DNA of 64,000 nt from positions 1,240,001-1,304,000 of the forward strand of contig NZ_CP019327.1 of NCBI RefSeq assembly GCF_001971705.1, given 5' to 3'. The position numbers were made by a program, and so were the translations under genes. Shown piece after piece: positions 53,156 through 63,374 of this stretch (position 1 is the stretch's first letter; each line of letters begins with the position of its first letter). This stretch comes from Natronorubrum daqingense (GTDB lineage: Archaea > Halobacteriota > Halobacteria > Halobacteriales > Natrialbaceae). A model generated the notes under the pieces. It worked only from the letters and a program-made list of their open reading frames with translations. It searched no databases and was not told where the DNA came from.

Positions 53156-53325
53156 CGACGGAGTATCGTTCTACGTGTTTCGATTCGTCCGTCTTCGGCC
53201 GCTCAGACGACGGTTATCGTTCGCCCCTGCAGACCACCCACAGGTACCCTATCCGGGCGAGGCTCACAGGAAGTGGCGACGTTCTCCAGACGCCATCCCC
53301 GCCAATCGAGTCGAAAAGTGGCCGC

Positions 53326-53691
53326 TTACAGCGACGGCAGTTCGCGAATCTTCGGATCTTCTTCGGTCTGTTTGAACTGGGTCAACAGCGGTTTGATGTC
53401 CTCGAACCCTTCAGTGAGAACGATGTCGCCGCTGCGGAGGTCGTAGTCGACGATGTCGTAGTCAGCCAGCCGCGGCAGGTGATTGTGAACGAGCGAGATG
53501 TAGATTTGCTGGCGGCGCGCCTCGTCGACCGTCGTCGGGTCCGCGTCGAACTTCCAGGCGGCGATGCCGTCGGTAATTTCGTCGATATTTGCACCGTGAC
53601 GGTCTGTCAACTGATACAATACGTATCGTCGCTCGGGTTCCGACAGAAGCGAACAGGCGGCTTCCATCCGAGTTGTAGACGTCTCGTTCAT
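53326..53691 (-). CDS. DUF7344-like winged-helix regulator
   Basis: 121-residue protein resembling haloarchaeal winged-helix DNA-binding domains of the DUF7344 type: AACSLLSEPERRYVLYQLTD, then a charged linker, ARRQQIYISLVHNHLPRLADYDIVDYDLRSGDIVL. It is probably a transcriptional regulator or signal-output partner. The ATG at 53691 lies about 27 nt from a tgtaataccc promoter element; the upstream frame is not homologous. The peptide ABC operon ends 300 nt away on the same strand and may or may not be its target. Confidence 0.8.
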   Translation of the reverse strand: MNETSTTRMEAACSLLSEPERRYVLYQLTDRHGANIDEITDGIAAWKFDADPTTVDEARRQQIYISLVHNHLPRLADYDIVDYDLRSGDIVLTEGFEDIKPLLTQFKQTEEDPKIRELPSL

Positions 53692-54024
53692 ACCCGAGGC
53701 CAGGAACTGGTGGGTATTACACCTACGGCCAACACAGATTGGTCGACCTGTCCAATCCGACAACCACCCAGATGCACTATTTCGTCGGACTCGAGCACTA
53801 TAGTGGGGGATATCGACTCACGAGGCCGCAAAATATTTCTACTAATCACACAGGAAATAAATTCTATCCAACACACCGCTCTGTCCAACACACCGAAACT
53901 CGAGGGTGGGCAAATCCATGCAGACTCGAGAGTGGGCATAGTGATACTCGGCGTCGTTCCAATCCACGCAGACTGGACCGTTCACACAGCGACGACTCAC
54001 ATCAATTGCTCGGACCGAGACGAC
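53692..54024. other. intergenic region with short direct repeats
   Basis: About 330 bases between the regulator promoter and the end of the peptide ABC operon. It contains a repeated ccaacacacc (near 53867 and 53885) and two related blocks beginning actcgag(g/a)gtgggca (near 53899 and 53931), which may be decayed tandem duplications. Two overlapping plus-strand frames here look accidental. The AT-rich aaatatttc near 53831 may be a promoter with no matching gene. Confidence 0.35.
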
Positions 54025-55341
54025 TCACAACTGCGGGTTCGTCTCCGCGAACGGATCTGAACCGTCGGTATAGAGGTGACACGCGACGGGGTGGTCTCCG
54101 TTCTCGAGTGTCGGTTGCTTCCGTTCGCAGACGCTTTCGTAGGCCTCGCGCAATCGAGTTGCCGCCTCGTCCCAGTTTTCGTCGGCCAGTTCGGCGAGCG
54201 CCTCGTCGACGATTCGGTCGTGTCGAGGCGGCAAATCGGTGTCGAGCAGTCGCGTTCTGAGCGTCTCGACGAATTCGGGGATGTCTTCCTCCGGAATCCC
54301 CCCCGAGGTGGGATCGAACTGGCCGTCGTCCCCGACGGACTCGAGGGAGATGTCCCGACGTTCGACTCGCTCGCGAAGGGTCATAATGGCGCGGTAGGCC
54401 TGCTGGTCGAGGTCGAGTTCGTCGGGCGGAATGACGTTCGGACACCGCGTTCTGAACCGACAGCCGCTGGGCGGGTCTCGCGGGGAGGGAACGTCTCCGG
54501 CGAGCGTCTCTCGGTCGCGTTCTCGTTCGTCGGTCGAGGCTCGAGGCACGCTCTCGAGGAGCGCCTGGGTGTAGGGGTGTTTTGGATCCTCGAAGAGGGC
54601 CTCGACGGGGCCGACTTCGACGATTTCGCCGAGGTACATCACGGCGACGCGGTCACAGACGTGGCGAATCACGGAGAGATCGTGACTGATCAGCAAGTAG
54701 GTGAGGTCGAACTCGTTCTGGAGATCGTCGAGCAGGTTCAACACCTGTGCCTGTACCGAGACGTCGAGCGCCGATGTCGGTTCGTCCAGCACGATAAAGT
54801 CGGGTTCCAGTGCGAGCGCACGCGCGATGCCGATGCGCTGGCGCTGGCCACCGGAGAACTCGTGTGGATACCGATCGAGTTGATCCGCAGCGAGGCCGAC
54901 GCGTTCGAGTAACTCACGAACTCGCTCGCGTCGCTGCTCGGTCGTCCCCACGCCGTGGATGTCGAGTGGTTGCCTGATGATGCTTCCGACCGTCATTCGC
55001 GGGTCGAGACTCGAGAACGGGTCCTGAAAGACGATCTGTGACTCGCTGCGAAACGCCTGGAGATCGCTTCCGGACAGTTCGGCGACTGGTTCGCCGTCGA
55101 ACTCGACGCGTCCGTCCGTTGGCTCTTGCAGTCTGAGGATGGTCTCGCCCGCGGTCGACTTGCCACAGCCGGACTCGCCGACGAGCCCGAGCGTCTCTCC
55201 CCGGTAGATATCGAGGCTCACGCCGTCGACGGCCCGGACCGGGACCGCCTCGTCGCCGAACAGTCGGTCGACGATCGAATCGTTCTCCCAGAAGTACTTC
55301 TCGAGGTCCTCGACGCGGACGAGTGGCTCGTCGATGCTCAT
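54025..55341 (-). CDS. dipeptide/oligopeptide ABC transporter ATP-binding protein (OppF/DppF-like)
   Basis: 438-residue ATPase subunit of a peptide importer. Walker [13 protein letters not shown], signature [14 protein letters not shown], Walker [15 protein letters not shown], and H-loop LLISHD are intact. The C-terminal oligopeptide (oligo_HPY) domain, which normally reads CRF-x-x-RCP ... C ... VACHLY in about 60 residues, is stretched here by an acidic insertion of about 100 residues between [13 protein letters not shown] and [10 protein letters not shown]. Other haloarchaeal paralogues show this too. Its ATG overlaps the previous gene's stop (55338-55341). Last gene of the operon. Confidence 0.94.
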   Translation of the reverse strand: MSIDEPLVRVEDLEKYFWENDSIVDRLFGDEAVPVRAVDGVSLDIYRGETLGLVGESGCGKSTAGETILRLQEPTDGRVEFDGEPVAELSGSDLQAFRSESQIVFQDPFSSLDPRMTVGSIIRQPLDIHGVGTTEQRRERVRELLERVGLAADQLDRYPHEFSGGQRQRIGIARALALEPDFIVLDEPTSALDVSVQAQVLNLLDDLQNEFDLTYLLISHDLSVIRHVCDRVAVMYLGEIVEVGPVEALFEDPKHPYTQALLESVPRASTDERERDRETLAGDVPSPRDPPSGCRFRTRCPNVIPPDELDLDQQAYRAIMTLRERVERRDISLESVGDDGQFDPTSGGIPEEDIPEFVETLRTRLLDTDLPPRHDRIVDEALAELADENWDEAATRLREAYESVCERKQPTLENGDHPVACHLYTDGSDPFAETNPQL

Positions 55342-56654
55342 TTCGTTTCACCTCCGGACTCCTCGAGCGGCGGCTGTTCGACCGGCGGCTGGGCTTCGGT
55401 CGATTCCTCCGGCCGTTCGTCCCGGGCTCCGTCCGTCGTCTCCCCGAAGTAGTCCGCCGGAAGCGCTCGTGACTCGTCGTAGGCCATCTCGGTCAAGACA
55501 CACCGTGCTGCGTGCTCCTCACTCCCCGCTGCGTCGTACTCCGGCGGGTGCTCGAGACACTCGTCCATCGCCTTCGGGCAGCGATCGGCGAAGTGACAGC
55601 GATCGGCCATCTCGTGGTCGAGCAGGCTCGGGACGTTTCCGGGTATCGGCTCGAGGCGGCCGCCGACTCCTTCCAGATCGGGAATCGATCCCAGCAGCCC
55701 CTCGGTGTAGGGGTGGACGTGGTCGTCGAAGACGTCCGTAAGGTGGCCGCGCTCGACGATTTCGCCGGCGTACATCACGCCGACCCGGTCACACATCCGC
55801 GCGACGACGCCGAGGTTGTGCGTGATGAGGAGGATGGTCATCCCCGTTTCCGCCTGCAGGTCGTCGAGCAAGTCCAGAATCTGCGCCTGAATCGTCACGT
55901 CGAGTGCCGTCGTCGGTTCGTCGGCGATCAACACGTCCGGCTCCCCGGCGAGCGCTTGCGCGATCATCGCCCGCTGGAGCATCCCGCCGGAGTACTCGTG
56001 GGGGTACTCGTCGGCTCGTTCGATCGGGTCGGGAATGCCGACCAACTCGAGCAGTTCGACGGCCCGTTCGCGACTCGACTCGCTGACGTATCGCTGGGAG
56101 GGGAGCACCGTCGAGAGGAGGAAGTTGCTCATCGAGTACGCCTCGGAGTTGGTTCTGGCGCGCGTCGAACGCGGATTCGCGCTCGCTCGGCGCTGGACCT
56201 CGACGGCCTCGGCGAGTTGCTCGCCGACGGTGAGACTCGGATTGAAACTGCTCTCGGGATCCTGGAAGATCATGCTGAACGCGGAGCCCCGCAACGAATC
56301 TCGAACTCGTTCCGGCACGGCTCGCAGATTGACGTAGTCGCCGTCGACCGCGTCGGGGTGGTCGTCGCGGACCGCCTCGGCCAGGTCGGGTTCGTCGAAC
56401 CAGATTTCGCCGTCGGTGATCCGACCCGGCGACTCGATCAGGTCGACGATCGATCGCGCGGTGACGCTCTTGCCGCTGCCGCTCTCGCCGACGATGCCGA
56501 CGATTTCGCCGCGTTCGATCCGCAAGTCGAGATCGGAGACGGCGTTTACCTGTCCCTGTTCCGTGAAGAACCGCGTCGAGAGGCCCTCGACGCGGAGGAT
56601 GTCGTCTGTACTCCAGTCGTCCGATTGCTGCGTATCTGGCGCGTTCTCTATCAT
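55338..56654 (-). CDS. dipeptide/oligopeptide ABC transporter ATP-binding protein (OppD/DppD-like)
   Basis: 438-residue ATPase subunit. Walker [15 protein letters not shown], signature [16 protein letters not shown], Walker [15 protein letters not shown] and the H-loop LLITHN. The C-terminal CHFADRCP ... C motif belongs to the oligo_HPY domain. About 45 extra residues ([20 protein letters not shown] and onward) sit after the Q-loop region, an extension of the helical subdomain. The ATG at 56654 was taken; a GTG four codons upstream overlaps the permease gene. It is coupled by ATGA to the downstream ATPase. Confidence 0.94.
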   Translation of the reverse strand: MIENAPDTQQSDDWSTDDILRVEGLSTRFFTEQGQVNAVSDLDLRIERGEIVGIVGESGSGKSVTARSIVDLIESPGRITDGEIWFDEPDLAEAVRDDHPDAVDGDYVNLRAVPERVRDSLRGSAFSMIFQDPESSFNPSLTVGEQLAEAVEVQRRASANPRSTRARTNSEAYSMSNFLLSTVLPSQRYVSESSRERAVELLELVGIPDPIERADEYPHEYSGGMLQRAMIAQALAGEPDVLIADEPTTALDVTIQAQILDLLDDLQAETGMTILLITHNLGVVARMCDRVGVMYAGEIVERGHLTDVFDDHVHPYTEGLLGSIPDLEGVGGRLEPIPGNVPSLLDHEMADRCHFADRCPKAMDECLEHPPEYDAAGSEEHAARCVLTEMAYDESRALPADYFGETTDGARDERPEESTEAQPPVEQPPLEESGGETK

Positions 56655-56655
56655 G

Positions 56656-57672
56656 TTAGCCGGCACCTCCGCCCTCGCCCTCGATATTCGGGTCGAGGGA
56701 ATCCCGGAGCCAGTCGCCCAGGAGGTTGATGCTGATCACGGCGAGTACGATCGCGATACCCGGCACCGTCGCGATCCACCACGCGGTCGCGAGGTAGTCC
56801 TGACCCTGTTGGATCTCGTAGCCCCACGAGAGCGTCGTCCCCGAGAATCCCAGGTACGAAAGCGAACTCTCGAGGAGGATGATCGCGGCGACCTGAATCG
56901 TCGCGAGTACGATCACCGGCGTGAGGCTGTTGGGCAGGACGTGCCTGAGCAGGATCGTCCGATTGGGCGCACCGAGGCTCTTCGCCGCTTTGACGTACTC
57001 CTCGTTGCGGATCGACATGGCCTCGCCGCGAGCGACGCGGGCGAACCAGACCCACGTGACGAGGGCGACGACCAGCGTGACGGTTCCCGGGAGAACGGCG
57101 TACTCGGGCATCCCCTCCGCGAAGCCGGCCATCACGATCGGGTCGGGAATGTACTGCGTGCTGGGTCCGAAGACGCCGATGAGCGCGATCGCGAGGACGA
57201 GCGACGGGAACGCGAGCATGATGTCCGCGATCCGCATCATGCCGTCGTCGATCCGACCGCCGTAGTAGCCCGAGACGAGGCCGAAGGGGACGCCGAACGC
57301 AGTCGCTAACCCCGTTCCGAGTAAGCCCACGAGGAGCGACGTTCGGGCACCGAAGAGGACCCTCGAGAACACGTCCTGCCCGATGTTGTTCGTGCCGAGG
57401 TAGTGCTCGTCGCTCGGTTCGACGGTGTAGCTCACCCGTTCTTGCCCGTCCTCACCCTCCTCCCACATGTGGGTGTCGTGTTCGACGCCCATCGGCGGGT
57501 AGGGGTTGCCGTGCTCGTCGAAGTTTCCGGTCGTGTTCGGATTGTGCGTCGCGAGGACTGGTGCGAACAGCGCCAGCAGGATGATCGCGATCGCAATCGC
57601 GAGACCGACCTTCGCGAGCAGGCTCTCGTTCCACTCCCGGCGCAGGTTCGATTTGAGTCGGTCGGGGATCAT
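56656..57672 (-). CDS. peptide ABC transporter permease (DppC/OppC-like)
   Basis: 338-residue permease with six helices. The N-terminal helix (AIAIAIILLALFAPVLA) is followed by a roughly 70-residue external loop. The permease core contains TSLLVGLLGTGLATAFGVPFGLVSGYYGG and the EAA-loop RNEEYVKAAKSLGAPNRTILLRHVLPNSLTPVIVLAT. The ATG at 57672 overlaps the upstream permease stop as ATGA. It lies between dppB-like and the two ATPases, as in dpp/opp operons generally. Confidence 0.94.
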   Translation of the reverse strand: MIPDRLKSNLRREWNESLLAKVGLAIAIAIILLALFAPVLATHNPNTTGNFDEHGNPYPPMGVEHDTHMWEEGEDGQERVSYTVEPSDEHYLGTNNIGQDVFSRVLFGARTSLLVGLLGTGLATAFGVPFGLVSGYYGGRIDDGMMRIADIMLAFPSLVLAIALIGVFGPSTQYIPDPIVMAGFAEGMPEYAVLPGTVTLVVALVTWVWFARVARGEAMSIRNEEYVKAAKSLGAPNRTILLRHVLPNSLTPVIVLATIQVAAIILLESSLSYLGFSGTTLSWGYEIQQGQDYLATAWWIATVPGIAIVLAVISINLLGDWLRDSLDPNIEGEGGGAG

Positions 57673-58658
57673 TCGTCGACCACCCGCGGGTTGAGGTAGG
57701 CGTACAGCGAGTCGACGAAGATGTTGATCACGACGAAGCCGACGCCGATGAAGATGATGATACCCTGGATGAGCGGCCAGTCGAGCGCGTAAATGGCGTT
57801 GATCAGCCGCAAGCCCAGTCCGGGCCAGGAGAAGACCGTTTCGGTGATGACCGCGCCGCCGATCAGCGTGCCGAGTTGGAGTCCGAGCACGGTGATGATC
57901 GGGATCATCGTGTTTCGCAGGACGTGCTTGTACCGGATCAAAACGCCCGGCAGCCCCTTCGCCTCAGTGGCTGTCACGTACGGCTTCCCCAGTTCGTCGA
58001 TCATGCCGCTTCGGGTGAGCCGGGTGATCAACGCCGTGAAGTACGTCCCGAGAGCGATCGCGGGAAGCGTGATGTGACGCAGCCACGTCACGAGGTCGTG
58101 TGCGTAGCCGGTCGTGATCAGGGAGTGCATCGCGTCGGCGAACCCGACCGGACGTTGCCCCGTCGGGAAGAGTCCGAACTGGACGGCCAACACGAGGATC
58201 AGCATGATCCCGAGCCAGAAGTTCGGCGTGCTGATCCCGACCAGCGAGAACAGCGTCGCCCCGTAATCGGAGGGCTGATTTCGTCTCGTCGCGCTGATCA
58301 CGCCCAACGGAATCGCGATGACGACCGCGACGACGGTTGCCGCGATCGCCAACTCGAGCGTGGCGGGGACTCGTTCGATAACCATCGTCGAAACCTCCCG
58401 ACTCGACTGGTAGGAGTAGCCGAGGTCGCCGACGACGAGCCCTTGCAGGTACTCGACGTACTGCACGTAAATCGGGTCGTTCAGCCCGAGATCCTCGCGA
58501 ATCTGCTCGCGTAGCTCCGGCGAGGCCGCGGGGTCGACGATCAGGTTCACCGGATCTCCGGGCGAGACGGCTCGGAGCCCGAACGTGACCGTGACGACTC
58601 CCCAGATGACGACGAACCCTTGCAGGATGCGTTTGACCAGGAACTTTCCGTACGACAT
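57669..58658 (-). CDS. peptide ABC transporter permease (DppB/OppB-like)
   Basis: 329-residue permease with six helices. FLVKRILQGFVVIWGVVTVTFGLRAVSPGDPV is the family N-terminus, and TRSGMIDELGKPYVTATEAKGLPGVLIRYKHVLRNTMIPIITVLG the EAA loop. A spacer of about 280 bases separates it from the substrate-binding-protein gene; it contains gtgtggt-type repeats (58670-58700) and may attenuate or process the message so that the binding protein is expressed in excess. Start at 58658 follows the homologous N-terminus. Confidence 0.94.
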   Translation of the reverse strand: MSYGKFLVKRILQGFVVIWGVVTVTFGLRAVSPGDPVNLIVDPAASPELREQIREDLGLNDPIYVQYVEYLQGLVVGDLGYSYQSSREVSTMVIERVPATLELAIAATVVAVVIAIPLGVISATRRNQPSDYGATLFSLVGISTPNFWLGIMLILVLAVQFGLFPTGQRPVGFADAMHSLITTGYAHDLVTWLRHITLPAIALGTYFTALITRLTRSGMIDELGKPYVTATEAKGLPGVLIRYKHVLRNTMIPIITVLGLQLGTLIGGAVITETVFSWPGLGLRLINAIYALDWPLIQGIIIFIGVGFVVINIFVDSLYAYLNPRVVDE

Positions 58659-58936
58659 CGAGTGTGGTGTAGTGTGGTGTGGCTGGGTTAGTGTGGTTGC
58701 TGTCGGTCAGTGTGCCTCGAGCCGACCGGGCGAAGTCGACGAACCAGCGTGACCCTCGAGACGGCAGTGTCGGGTGTCCCGAGGGCGATCTGGATCGGGC
58801 GATTGCGGCCGGATCAGTCGATTGCGGCCGGACCGGTTCCGATCAGTCCGTCGCTCGCTCGAGTGAGGGAGTCTCCCTCGAGTGGTGTCAGCTCGTCTCT
58901 CGTTTGATCTCCTCTCTTCCGTTCAGTTCTCGTCTG

Positions 58937-60478
58937 TCAGCCCATCTCCTCCGCGTAGAGGCTCTCGTCGGCGCGTGGCTCCCACTCGAGATCGTCGCGG
59001 ACGCCGTAGATACTCTCCTCTAGGTGGAGGAACACCCACGGTGCCTCCTCTCTGAGTTGTTCGTTGATGTCCTGGAGTTGCTCCTCTCGCTCGTCCTCGT
59101 CGTCGATCTGTTGGCTCTCGAGGAGTTGCTCCTCGATGTCCTCGTCGGCGAAGTTGAACTGGCCGCCCCCGCTCGTGAACCACGGTGAGAGCCCGTAGTC
59201 GGCGTCGCCGGTCGGATTCCCCCACCCGAGCAGGAAGAAGGGAATTTCCTCGTAATCGGGCCCTTCTCCCGCCGCGTCGGAGACGTCGTCGAACGGAACG
59301 GTTTCGAAATCACAGTCGACGTTCTCGAGTTGGTCGATCTGATCGGCCGCGGTCTGGGCGACCTCGGCGTCGTTGAGATATCGTCCCTCCATCGTGTAGA
59401 GCGTGATCTCCTCTCCCGCGTAGCCGCTCTCTTCGACCAGTTCTTCGGCCTGACTTTGATCCTGTTCGTAGGGCTCGAGGTCCGGGTTGTAGCCGAAGAG
59501 TCCCTCGGGAATGGGCTGAGTCATCGGCTCGCCGAACTGGCCGAGAATCGAGTCGATGATTCCCTGGTTGTCGACCGCGTAATTCATCGCCTGCCGGAAC
59601 TCCTGACTGTCGAAGGGTTCGATTTCGTTTTTCATCACCAGGAAGATGTTTCGGTTGCTGGTGACGTTTCGAATCTCGATGCCGTCGTCGGTGTCGACGT
59701 CGTCGACGTCCGTCGGCGGCACGTTGACGACGAGGTCGCTTTCGCCGGTCTGGACCGCGCCCACGCGGGAACTCGATTCGGCGGCCGCGTTGATCCGCAC
59801 GCGTTCGTACGCCGGTTCGTCGCCCCAGTAGTCGTCGAAACGCGTGAAGACGGCTTGCACGTCGGGTTCGTACTCCTCGAGTTCGTAGGGACCGGTTCCC
59901 ATCATGTCGCCGTCGATCGGTTGCTCCTGGTCTTCGACCCACTCTTCGTTGACGGCGCGACAGAAGCTCGCGAGCTGGAACTCGACGAGCGACTCCGAAC
60001 CCTCGTGTTCGACGATCACCGTGGTGTCGTCCTCGGCTTCCGCGCCGGTGACGGTCGTGAGACCGGCCACCTGGTCGCTCGCGAAGCCGACGTCTTCGTC
60101 GACCTGTCGCCGCAACGTGTAGGCGACGTCGCTCGCGGTGAGGTCCTCCCCGTTGTGAAAGACGACGTCGTCTCTGAGCTCGAGTTCGACAACCCCGTCG
60201 TCGGGGTGGCTCCACTCCGTGACGACGCGTTCTTCGATTTCACCGTCTTCCGTCACCTCGAACATCGGCTCGTAGACCTGATCGAAGACGTTGTAGTACG
60301 GTGTCGCGTTGTGATCGTTCGGGTCGGTGTTTTCGACGAACTCACCCTGTGTGATGACCAGTTCGTCGGTGTCTTCCCCCTCCTCGCCGAGACAACCAGC
60401 GACTGCGACTACAGACGTTGCGCCAACGGCTGTCAGAAACGACCGTCGTGTTGAATTCTCGTGTGGCACCCATGCCAT
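58937..60478 (-). CDS. peptide ABC transporter substrate-binding lipoprotein (DppA/OppA-like)
   Basis: 513-residue SBP_bac_5 protein. A Tat signal (TRRSFLTAVGATSVVAVAGC) ends in a lipobox Cys, so the protein is anchored at the outer face. The motifs LVITQGEFVENTDPNDHNA, ELRDDVVFHNGEDLTASDVAYTLRR and GTGPYELEEYEPD are typical for dipeptide/oligopeptide or nickel-binding members. First gene of the five-gene importer operon. A ctatatattg TATA box at about 60500-60509 lies 27 nt upstream, so the transcript is leaderless. Confidence 0.95.
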   Translation of the reverse strand: MAWVPHENSTRRSFLTAVGATSVVAVAGCLGEEGEDTDELVITQGEFVENTDPNDHNATPYYNVFDQVYEPMFEVTEDGEIEERVVTEWSHPDDGVVELELRDDVVFHNGEDLTASDVAYTLRRQVDEDVGFASDQVAGLTTVTGAEAEDDTTVIVEHEGSESLVEFQLASFCRAVNEEWVEDQEQPIDGDMMGTGPYELEEYEPDVQAVFTRFDDYWGDEPAYERVRINAAAESSSRVGAVQTGESDLVVNVPPTDVDDVDTDDGIEIRNVTSNRNIFLVMKNEIEPFDSQEFRQAMNYAVDNQGIIDSILGQFGEPMTQPIPEGLFGYNPDLEPYEQDQSQAEELVEESGYAGEEITLYTMEGRYLNDAEVAQTAADQIDQLENVDCDFETVPFDDVSDAAGEGPDYEEIPFFLLGWGNPTGDADYGLSPWFTSGGGQFNFADEDIEEQLLESQQIDDEDEREEQLQDINEQLREEAPWVFLHLEESIYGVRDDLEWEPRADESLYAEEMG

Positions 60479-60498
60479 AAGGAAACATAGGACACGAC

Positions 60499-60508
60499 AA
60501 TATATAGG
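60499..60508 (-). promoter_or_regulatory. TATA box for the peptide ABC transporter operon
   Basis: The minus strand reads cctatatatt. It is centred 25-27 nt upstream of the binding-protein ATG at 60478, a classic leaderless archaeal promoter. The clean match suggests strong expression. Confidence 0.7.
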
Positions 60509-60709
60509 TATGATGACACAAATAGGATTCGGTGAAATACTGGTTCAGATGTTCGTTTGTTCCAGTGACATGATCCGCATGTGTCCATCTCGACAATAGT
60601 TTAGTATACGTTCCGTACCATATTCTTCGACCCGTGCACTCGCCGACAATTCGTGTCAACAGATGTCATGGGCAGAATAGTTAAGGGCGCAAATCCCATA
60701 GTCGCCTTC

Positions 60710-61345
60710 ATGGCCGCTCACGGCCGGTCCGCACTGCGGGACCTGTTCGACGAGTCGCCCACACCCCACATCGCCCACCCGCCACGGACCCATCATCGTG
60801 ACTTCTACGTCGCTACCGACGGGTCCTTCCGGAAATCGGGCGGTGGGCTGGGCGCCGTAATCGAAACACGCGACGGCACCCGCGTCGCCCGCGTTGCGAC
60901 CATGGATTCACCGCCCGACAACAACGTCGCCGAGTATCGTGCACTCCACCTCGGTCTCGACGTGCTGGCAGCCCGTGCGCCTCGAGACGCACGCGTCGGC
61001 GTCCTCATCGACCACGACGCCCTCGCCAGCAACGTCAACAGCACGATCCTCGCGAGGAACCATCCGGACGGGAAACCGCCGCGTCCGGTCTCCGTGCCAC
61101 CCGCCACTCGCTATCACTGGCGGGGCATTCAGGCACGGCTCAACGGCTTCGGCGAAGTCCGTGCCGCACGCATCGATAGCGACCAAAACCCGGCACACCC
61201 ACTCGCGAACGAACCCGGTCGCTATCGACACGTCAACCACGAACCCGACCGCTGTGTCCTCCCCGAAACGCCCAAACCAGCCGCGAACGAGTTTCCGCCA
61301 CCGTCTCGAGCGAATCGAAACGGCGGCGGAAGAGCGTCGGACTGA
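60710..61345 (+). CDS. rnhA: archaeal ribonuclease HI
   Basis: 211-residue type 1 RNase H, similar to the characterised Halobacterium enzyme. Visible active-site positions are Asp in DFYVATDGSF, Glu in NNVAEYRALHL and Asp in GVLIDHDALASNVNS. The fourth acidic position, normally Asp in N-x-A-D-x-L-A, is His here (NPAHPLAN). N-terminal residues 1-25 and the basic/Pro-rich C-terminus are extra to the fold. The ATG at 60710 is 27 nt from a gttaaggg box; the upstream frame is rejected. It removes RNA from RNA-DNA hybrids in replication and repair. Confidence 0.9.
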   Translation: MAAHGRSALRDLFDESPTPHIAHPPRTHHRDFYVATDGSFRKSGGGLGAVIETRDGTRVARVATMDSPPDNNVAEYRALHLGLDVLAARAPRDARVGVLIDHDALASNVNSTILARNHPDGKPPRPVSVPPATRYHWRGIQARLNGFGEVRAARIDSDQNPAHPLANEPGRYRHVNHEPDRCVLPETPKPAANEFPPPSRANRNGGGRASD

Positions 61346-61527
61346 GAAATCGACAGACTATCGGCCCCAATGAATGTCGATCTTCTCTTTAACGGTACCG
61401 ATACCGTTCCTCGAGGCTGACTGTCGGCAAATATAGGTGGTCTATACTATACGTCCGCTTCATGTCACCGCTACGTTCTCAATATAATCTATTCGAAACT
61501 AATGTGTGTTGACTAGTCTGCTCTCAT

Positions 61528-62685
61528 ATGGTCGTTCAAACCGCAGTCGTTGGGGCAGGAACCGTATCGCGTTCACACCTCGCAGGCGTTCGCAAACATC
61601 CCGATATGGAACTCGTGGCAGTTTGTGATCTCGACGAACAACGGGCCCGGGAACGGGCGCGGGAGTTCGGGACGATGGCCGTCACTGACTACACTGAACT
61701 GCTCGACGAACTCGACTGTGTGCACGTTTGTACGCCGGTTCAGACTCACTTCGAAATCGCGAAGCGAGCGATCGAGGCGGGCGTCGCCGTCGTCATCGAG
61801 AAGCCCTCGACCGTCACCGCCGAGGAGGTCGAGAAACTCGAGGAACTCGCGACGGAACACGATGTCCCGGCGACAGTAATTCACAACCACCTCTTTTACC
61901 CCGCCGTCCGGAAGGTTCGTCGGATGATCGACGACGGTGAACTCGGAGAGATCAGGTCGGTCAACACGCTCTACGCCGGCCTCACGCCGCCGGATATGGT
62001 CAACCGAGGTTCCTGGGTATTCGAACTGCCGGGAGGCGAGTTCGAGGAGGGCCTCCCCCACCCGATCTACTCGCTGCTCGGCATCGGTGGTCTCCCTGCC
62101 AGTGAGGCAGACCTCTCCGCCCAGACGGTGCTCTCGCGTGAGTACGACGACGACTTCAGCTACGACCAGGCACAGGTCCAGTACGTCTCTCGAGATGGGG
62201 CACTCTGCAACGTCACGATGCTCTCGGGAACGCTCTCCCAGCGACTCCACGTCGTCACCGGCTCGGAGCAATCGGTGATCCTCGACGAGATTAATCAGTC
62301 GATCTACCAGATCGACGAGGAGTACACCAACTCGGTCGTCACCCGATCGAAGAAAGGATTCGACCTCTCGGCGGCCCAACTGCGCAGCACGCTCGAGAAC
62401 GCGAAATCCGTCGCCGTCTCGCGCTTCGACGACAGTTGGGAAACCGAGGCGAAGACGGACTCACACAGCGCGATTATCGGCGAGTTCGTCGAGGCTATCG
62501 AGGGAGACGGCGAGGTCCCCGTCTCCCTCGAACAGTCGCGGTGGACGATCCGGGTGCTCGAGGAAATCCGCGAGTCGGCACGACGCCGCGTCGGTGATCT
62601 CGAGAAGATGGCCAGTGACGGAACTGACGCCGCGGACCCGCAGGCGGACGTCGACGCCGAGGCGACCGTCGACGCTGAGTTGTAA
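61528..62685 (+). CDS. Gfo/Idh/MocA-family NAD(P)-dependent oxidoreductase
   Basis: 385-residue oxidoreductase. The N-terminal Rossmann fold shows QTAVVGAGTVSRSHLAGVRKHPDMELVAVCDLD, and the catalytic Lys lies in VVIEKPSTVTAEE. The C-terminal dimerisation/catalytic domain contains HNHLFYPAVRKVRRMIDDGELGEIRSV and GLPHPIYSLLGIGGLP with the active-site His. Family members act on sugars or polyols and on nucleotide-sugar intermediates. No operon partner. An AT-rich promoter (near 61480-61500) precedes it. Substrate unknown. Confidence 0.92.
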   Translation: MVVQTAVVGAGTVSRSHLAGVRKHPDMELVAVCDLDEQRARERAREFGTMAVTDYTELLDELDCVHVCTPVQTHFEIAKRAIEAGVAVVIEKPSTVTAEEVEKLEELATEHDVPATVIHNHLFYPAVRKVRRMIDDGELGEIRSVNTLYAGLTPPDMVNRGSWVFELPGGEFEEGLPHPIYSLLGIGGLPASEADLSAQTVLSREYDDDFSYDQAQVQYVSRDGALCNVTMLSGTLSQRLHVVTGSEQSVILDEINQSIYQIDEEYTNSVVTRSKKGFDLSAAQLRSTLENAKSVAVSRFDDSWETEAKTDSHSAIIGEFVEAIEGDGEVPVSLEQSRWTIRVLEEIRESARRRVGDLEKMASDGTDAADPQADVDAEATVDAEL

Positions 62686-62716
62686 TCTGTCAACTCCCTT
62701 TGCGCCGCCTCTCAGC

Positions 62717-62737
62717 CGGCTACCCCCAGTGTAGCCG
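62717..62737 (+). terminator. hairpin after the oxidoreductase gene
   Basis: Seven-base arms cggctac and gtagccg separated by seven bases, 32 nt past the stop codon. No long T-run follows, so termination is only a likelihood. Confidence 0.35.
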
Positions 62738-62880
62738 ACCACCTACCGATCAGAGCACGTTTCATCCAACATGTCACTGTCCACCCGTCTCGCGCGTGGC
62801 GTGACGGCGAGCGTGGCTCGCCCGGCGGCCGTCGGTCGAAGACCGCCACCGTTATCTCGTCGTTCGAGCGAACACTGTTC

Positions 62881-63351
62881 ATGAGCCTCCGGGTCGCCGT
62901 CGCCGCCCCGTTCATTCAGAACGGCACGCAGTGTTTGCAGGAAAACGAGTTCGTCGTGGCGCTCTCGCTCGATCGAGACTGGTTCTCCCCCGACCAATCG
63001 AAGCGATTGCTCGACGTCGCGACGCGTGAGGGGCTCCTCGAGCACACGGATGACGGACTCGAGGCGACGTTCGACCCGTCTTCGGTGACGGTGCCGGAGG
63101 AGTTTTCGCCGGACGACGACCTGCTCAGAGAGCGCTCGCCGTTCGAACGCGTTCTCGATACTCTCGTTGCGGAGGGCGTCGAGAAACACGAGGCCGTCGG
63201 CGCGATCAACACACTCCAGCAAGAACTCGGTGTGACGATCGAGACCGCAGCGGTCGTCTACGCCCGGCGGGAAGGGATCGACGTGAGCGAGCTGGCACCC
63301 GTTGCACGGTCGTCGCTCCAGGCCGAGGACGCGGAAGCCGAAGGGCGTTAA
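62881..63351 (+). CDS. DUF2240-family protein
   Basis: 156-residue archaeal conserved protein. The start MSLRVAVAAPFIQNGTQCLQ, the winged-helix-like DRDWFSPDQSKRLLDVATREGLL and the later DTLVAEGVEKHEAVGAINTLQQELGVTIETAAVVYARREGIDVSEL match the DUF2240 family, thought to bind DNA or act in replication. A gttatc promoter element is about 28 nt upstream. It is separated by 23 nt from the next gene on the same strand, so both may be one transcript. Confidence 0.87.
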   Translation: MSLRVAVAAPFIQNGTQCLQENEFVVALSLDRDWFSPDQSKRLLDVATREGLLEHTDDGLEATFDPSSVTVPEEFSPDDDLLRERSPFERVLDTLVAEGVEKHEAVGAINTLQQELGVTIETAAVVYARREGIDVSELAPVARSSLQAEDAEAEGR

Positions 63352-63374
63352 TCCCCACAGCCCCATCCGTTTCT

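Noticed and set aside
53860..53960. Possible CRISPR-like repeats near the peptide transporter operon
   Set aside because: Only two imperfect copies of short motifs with unequal spacing and no cas genes.
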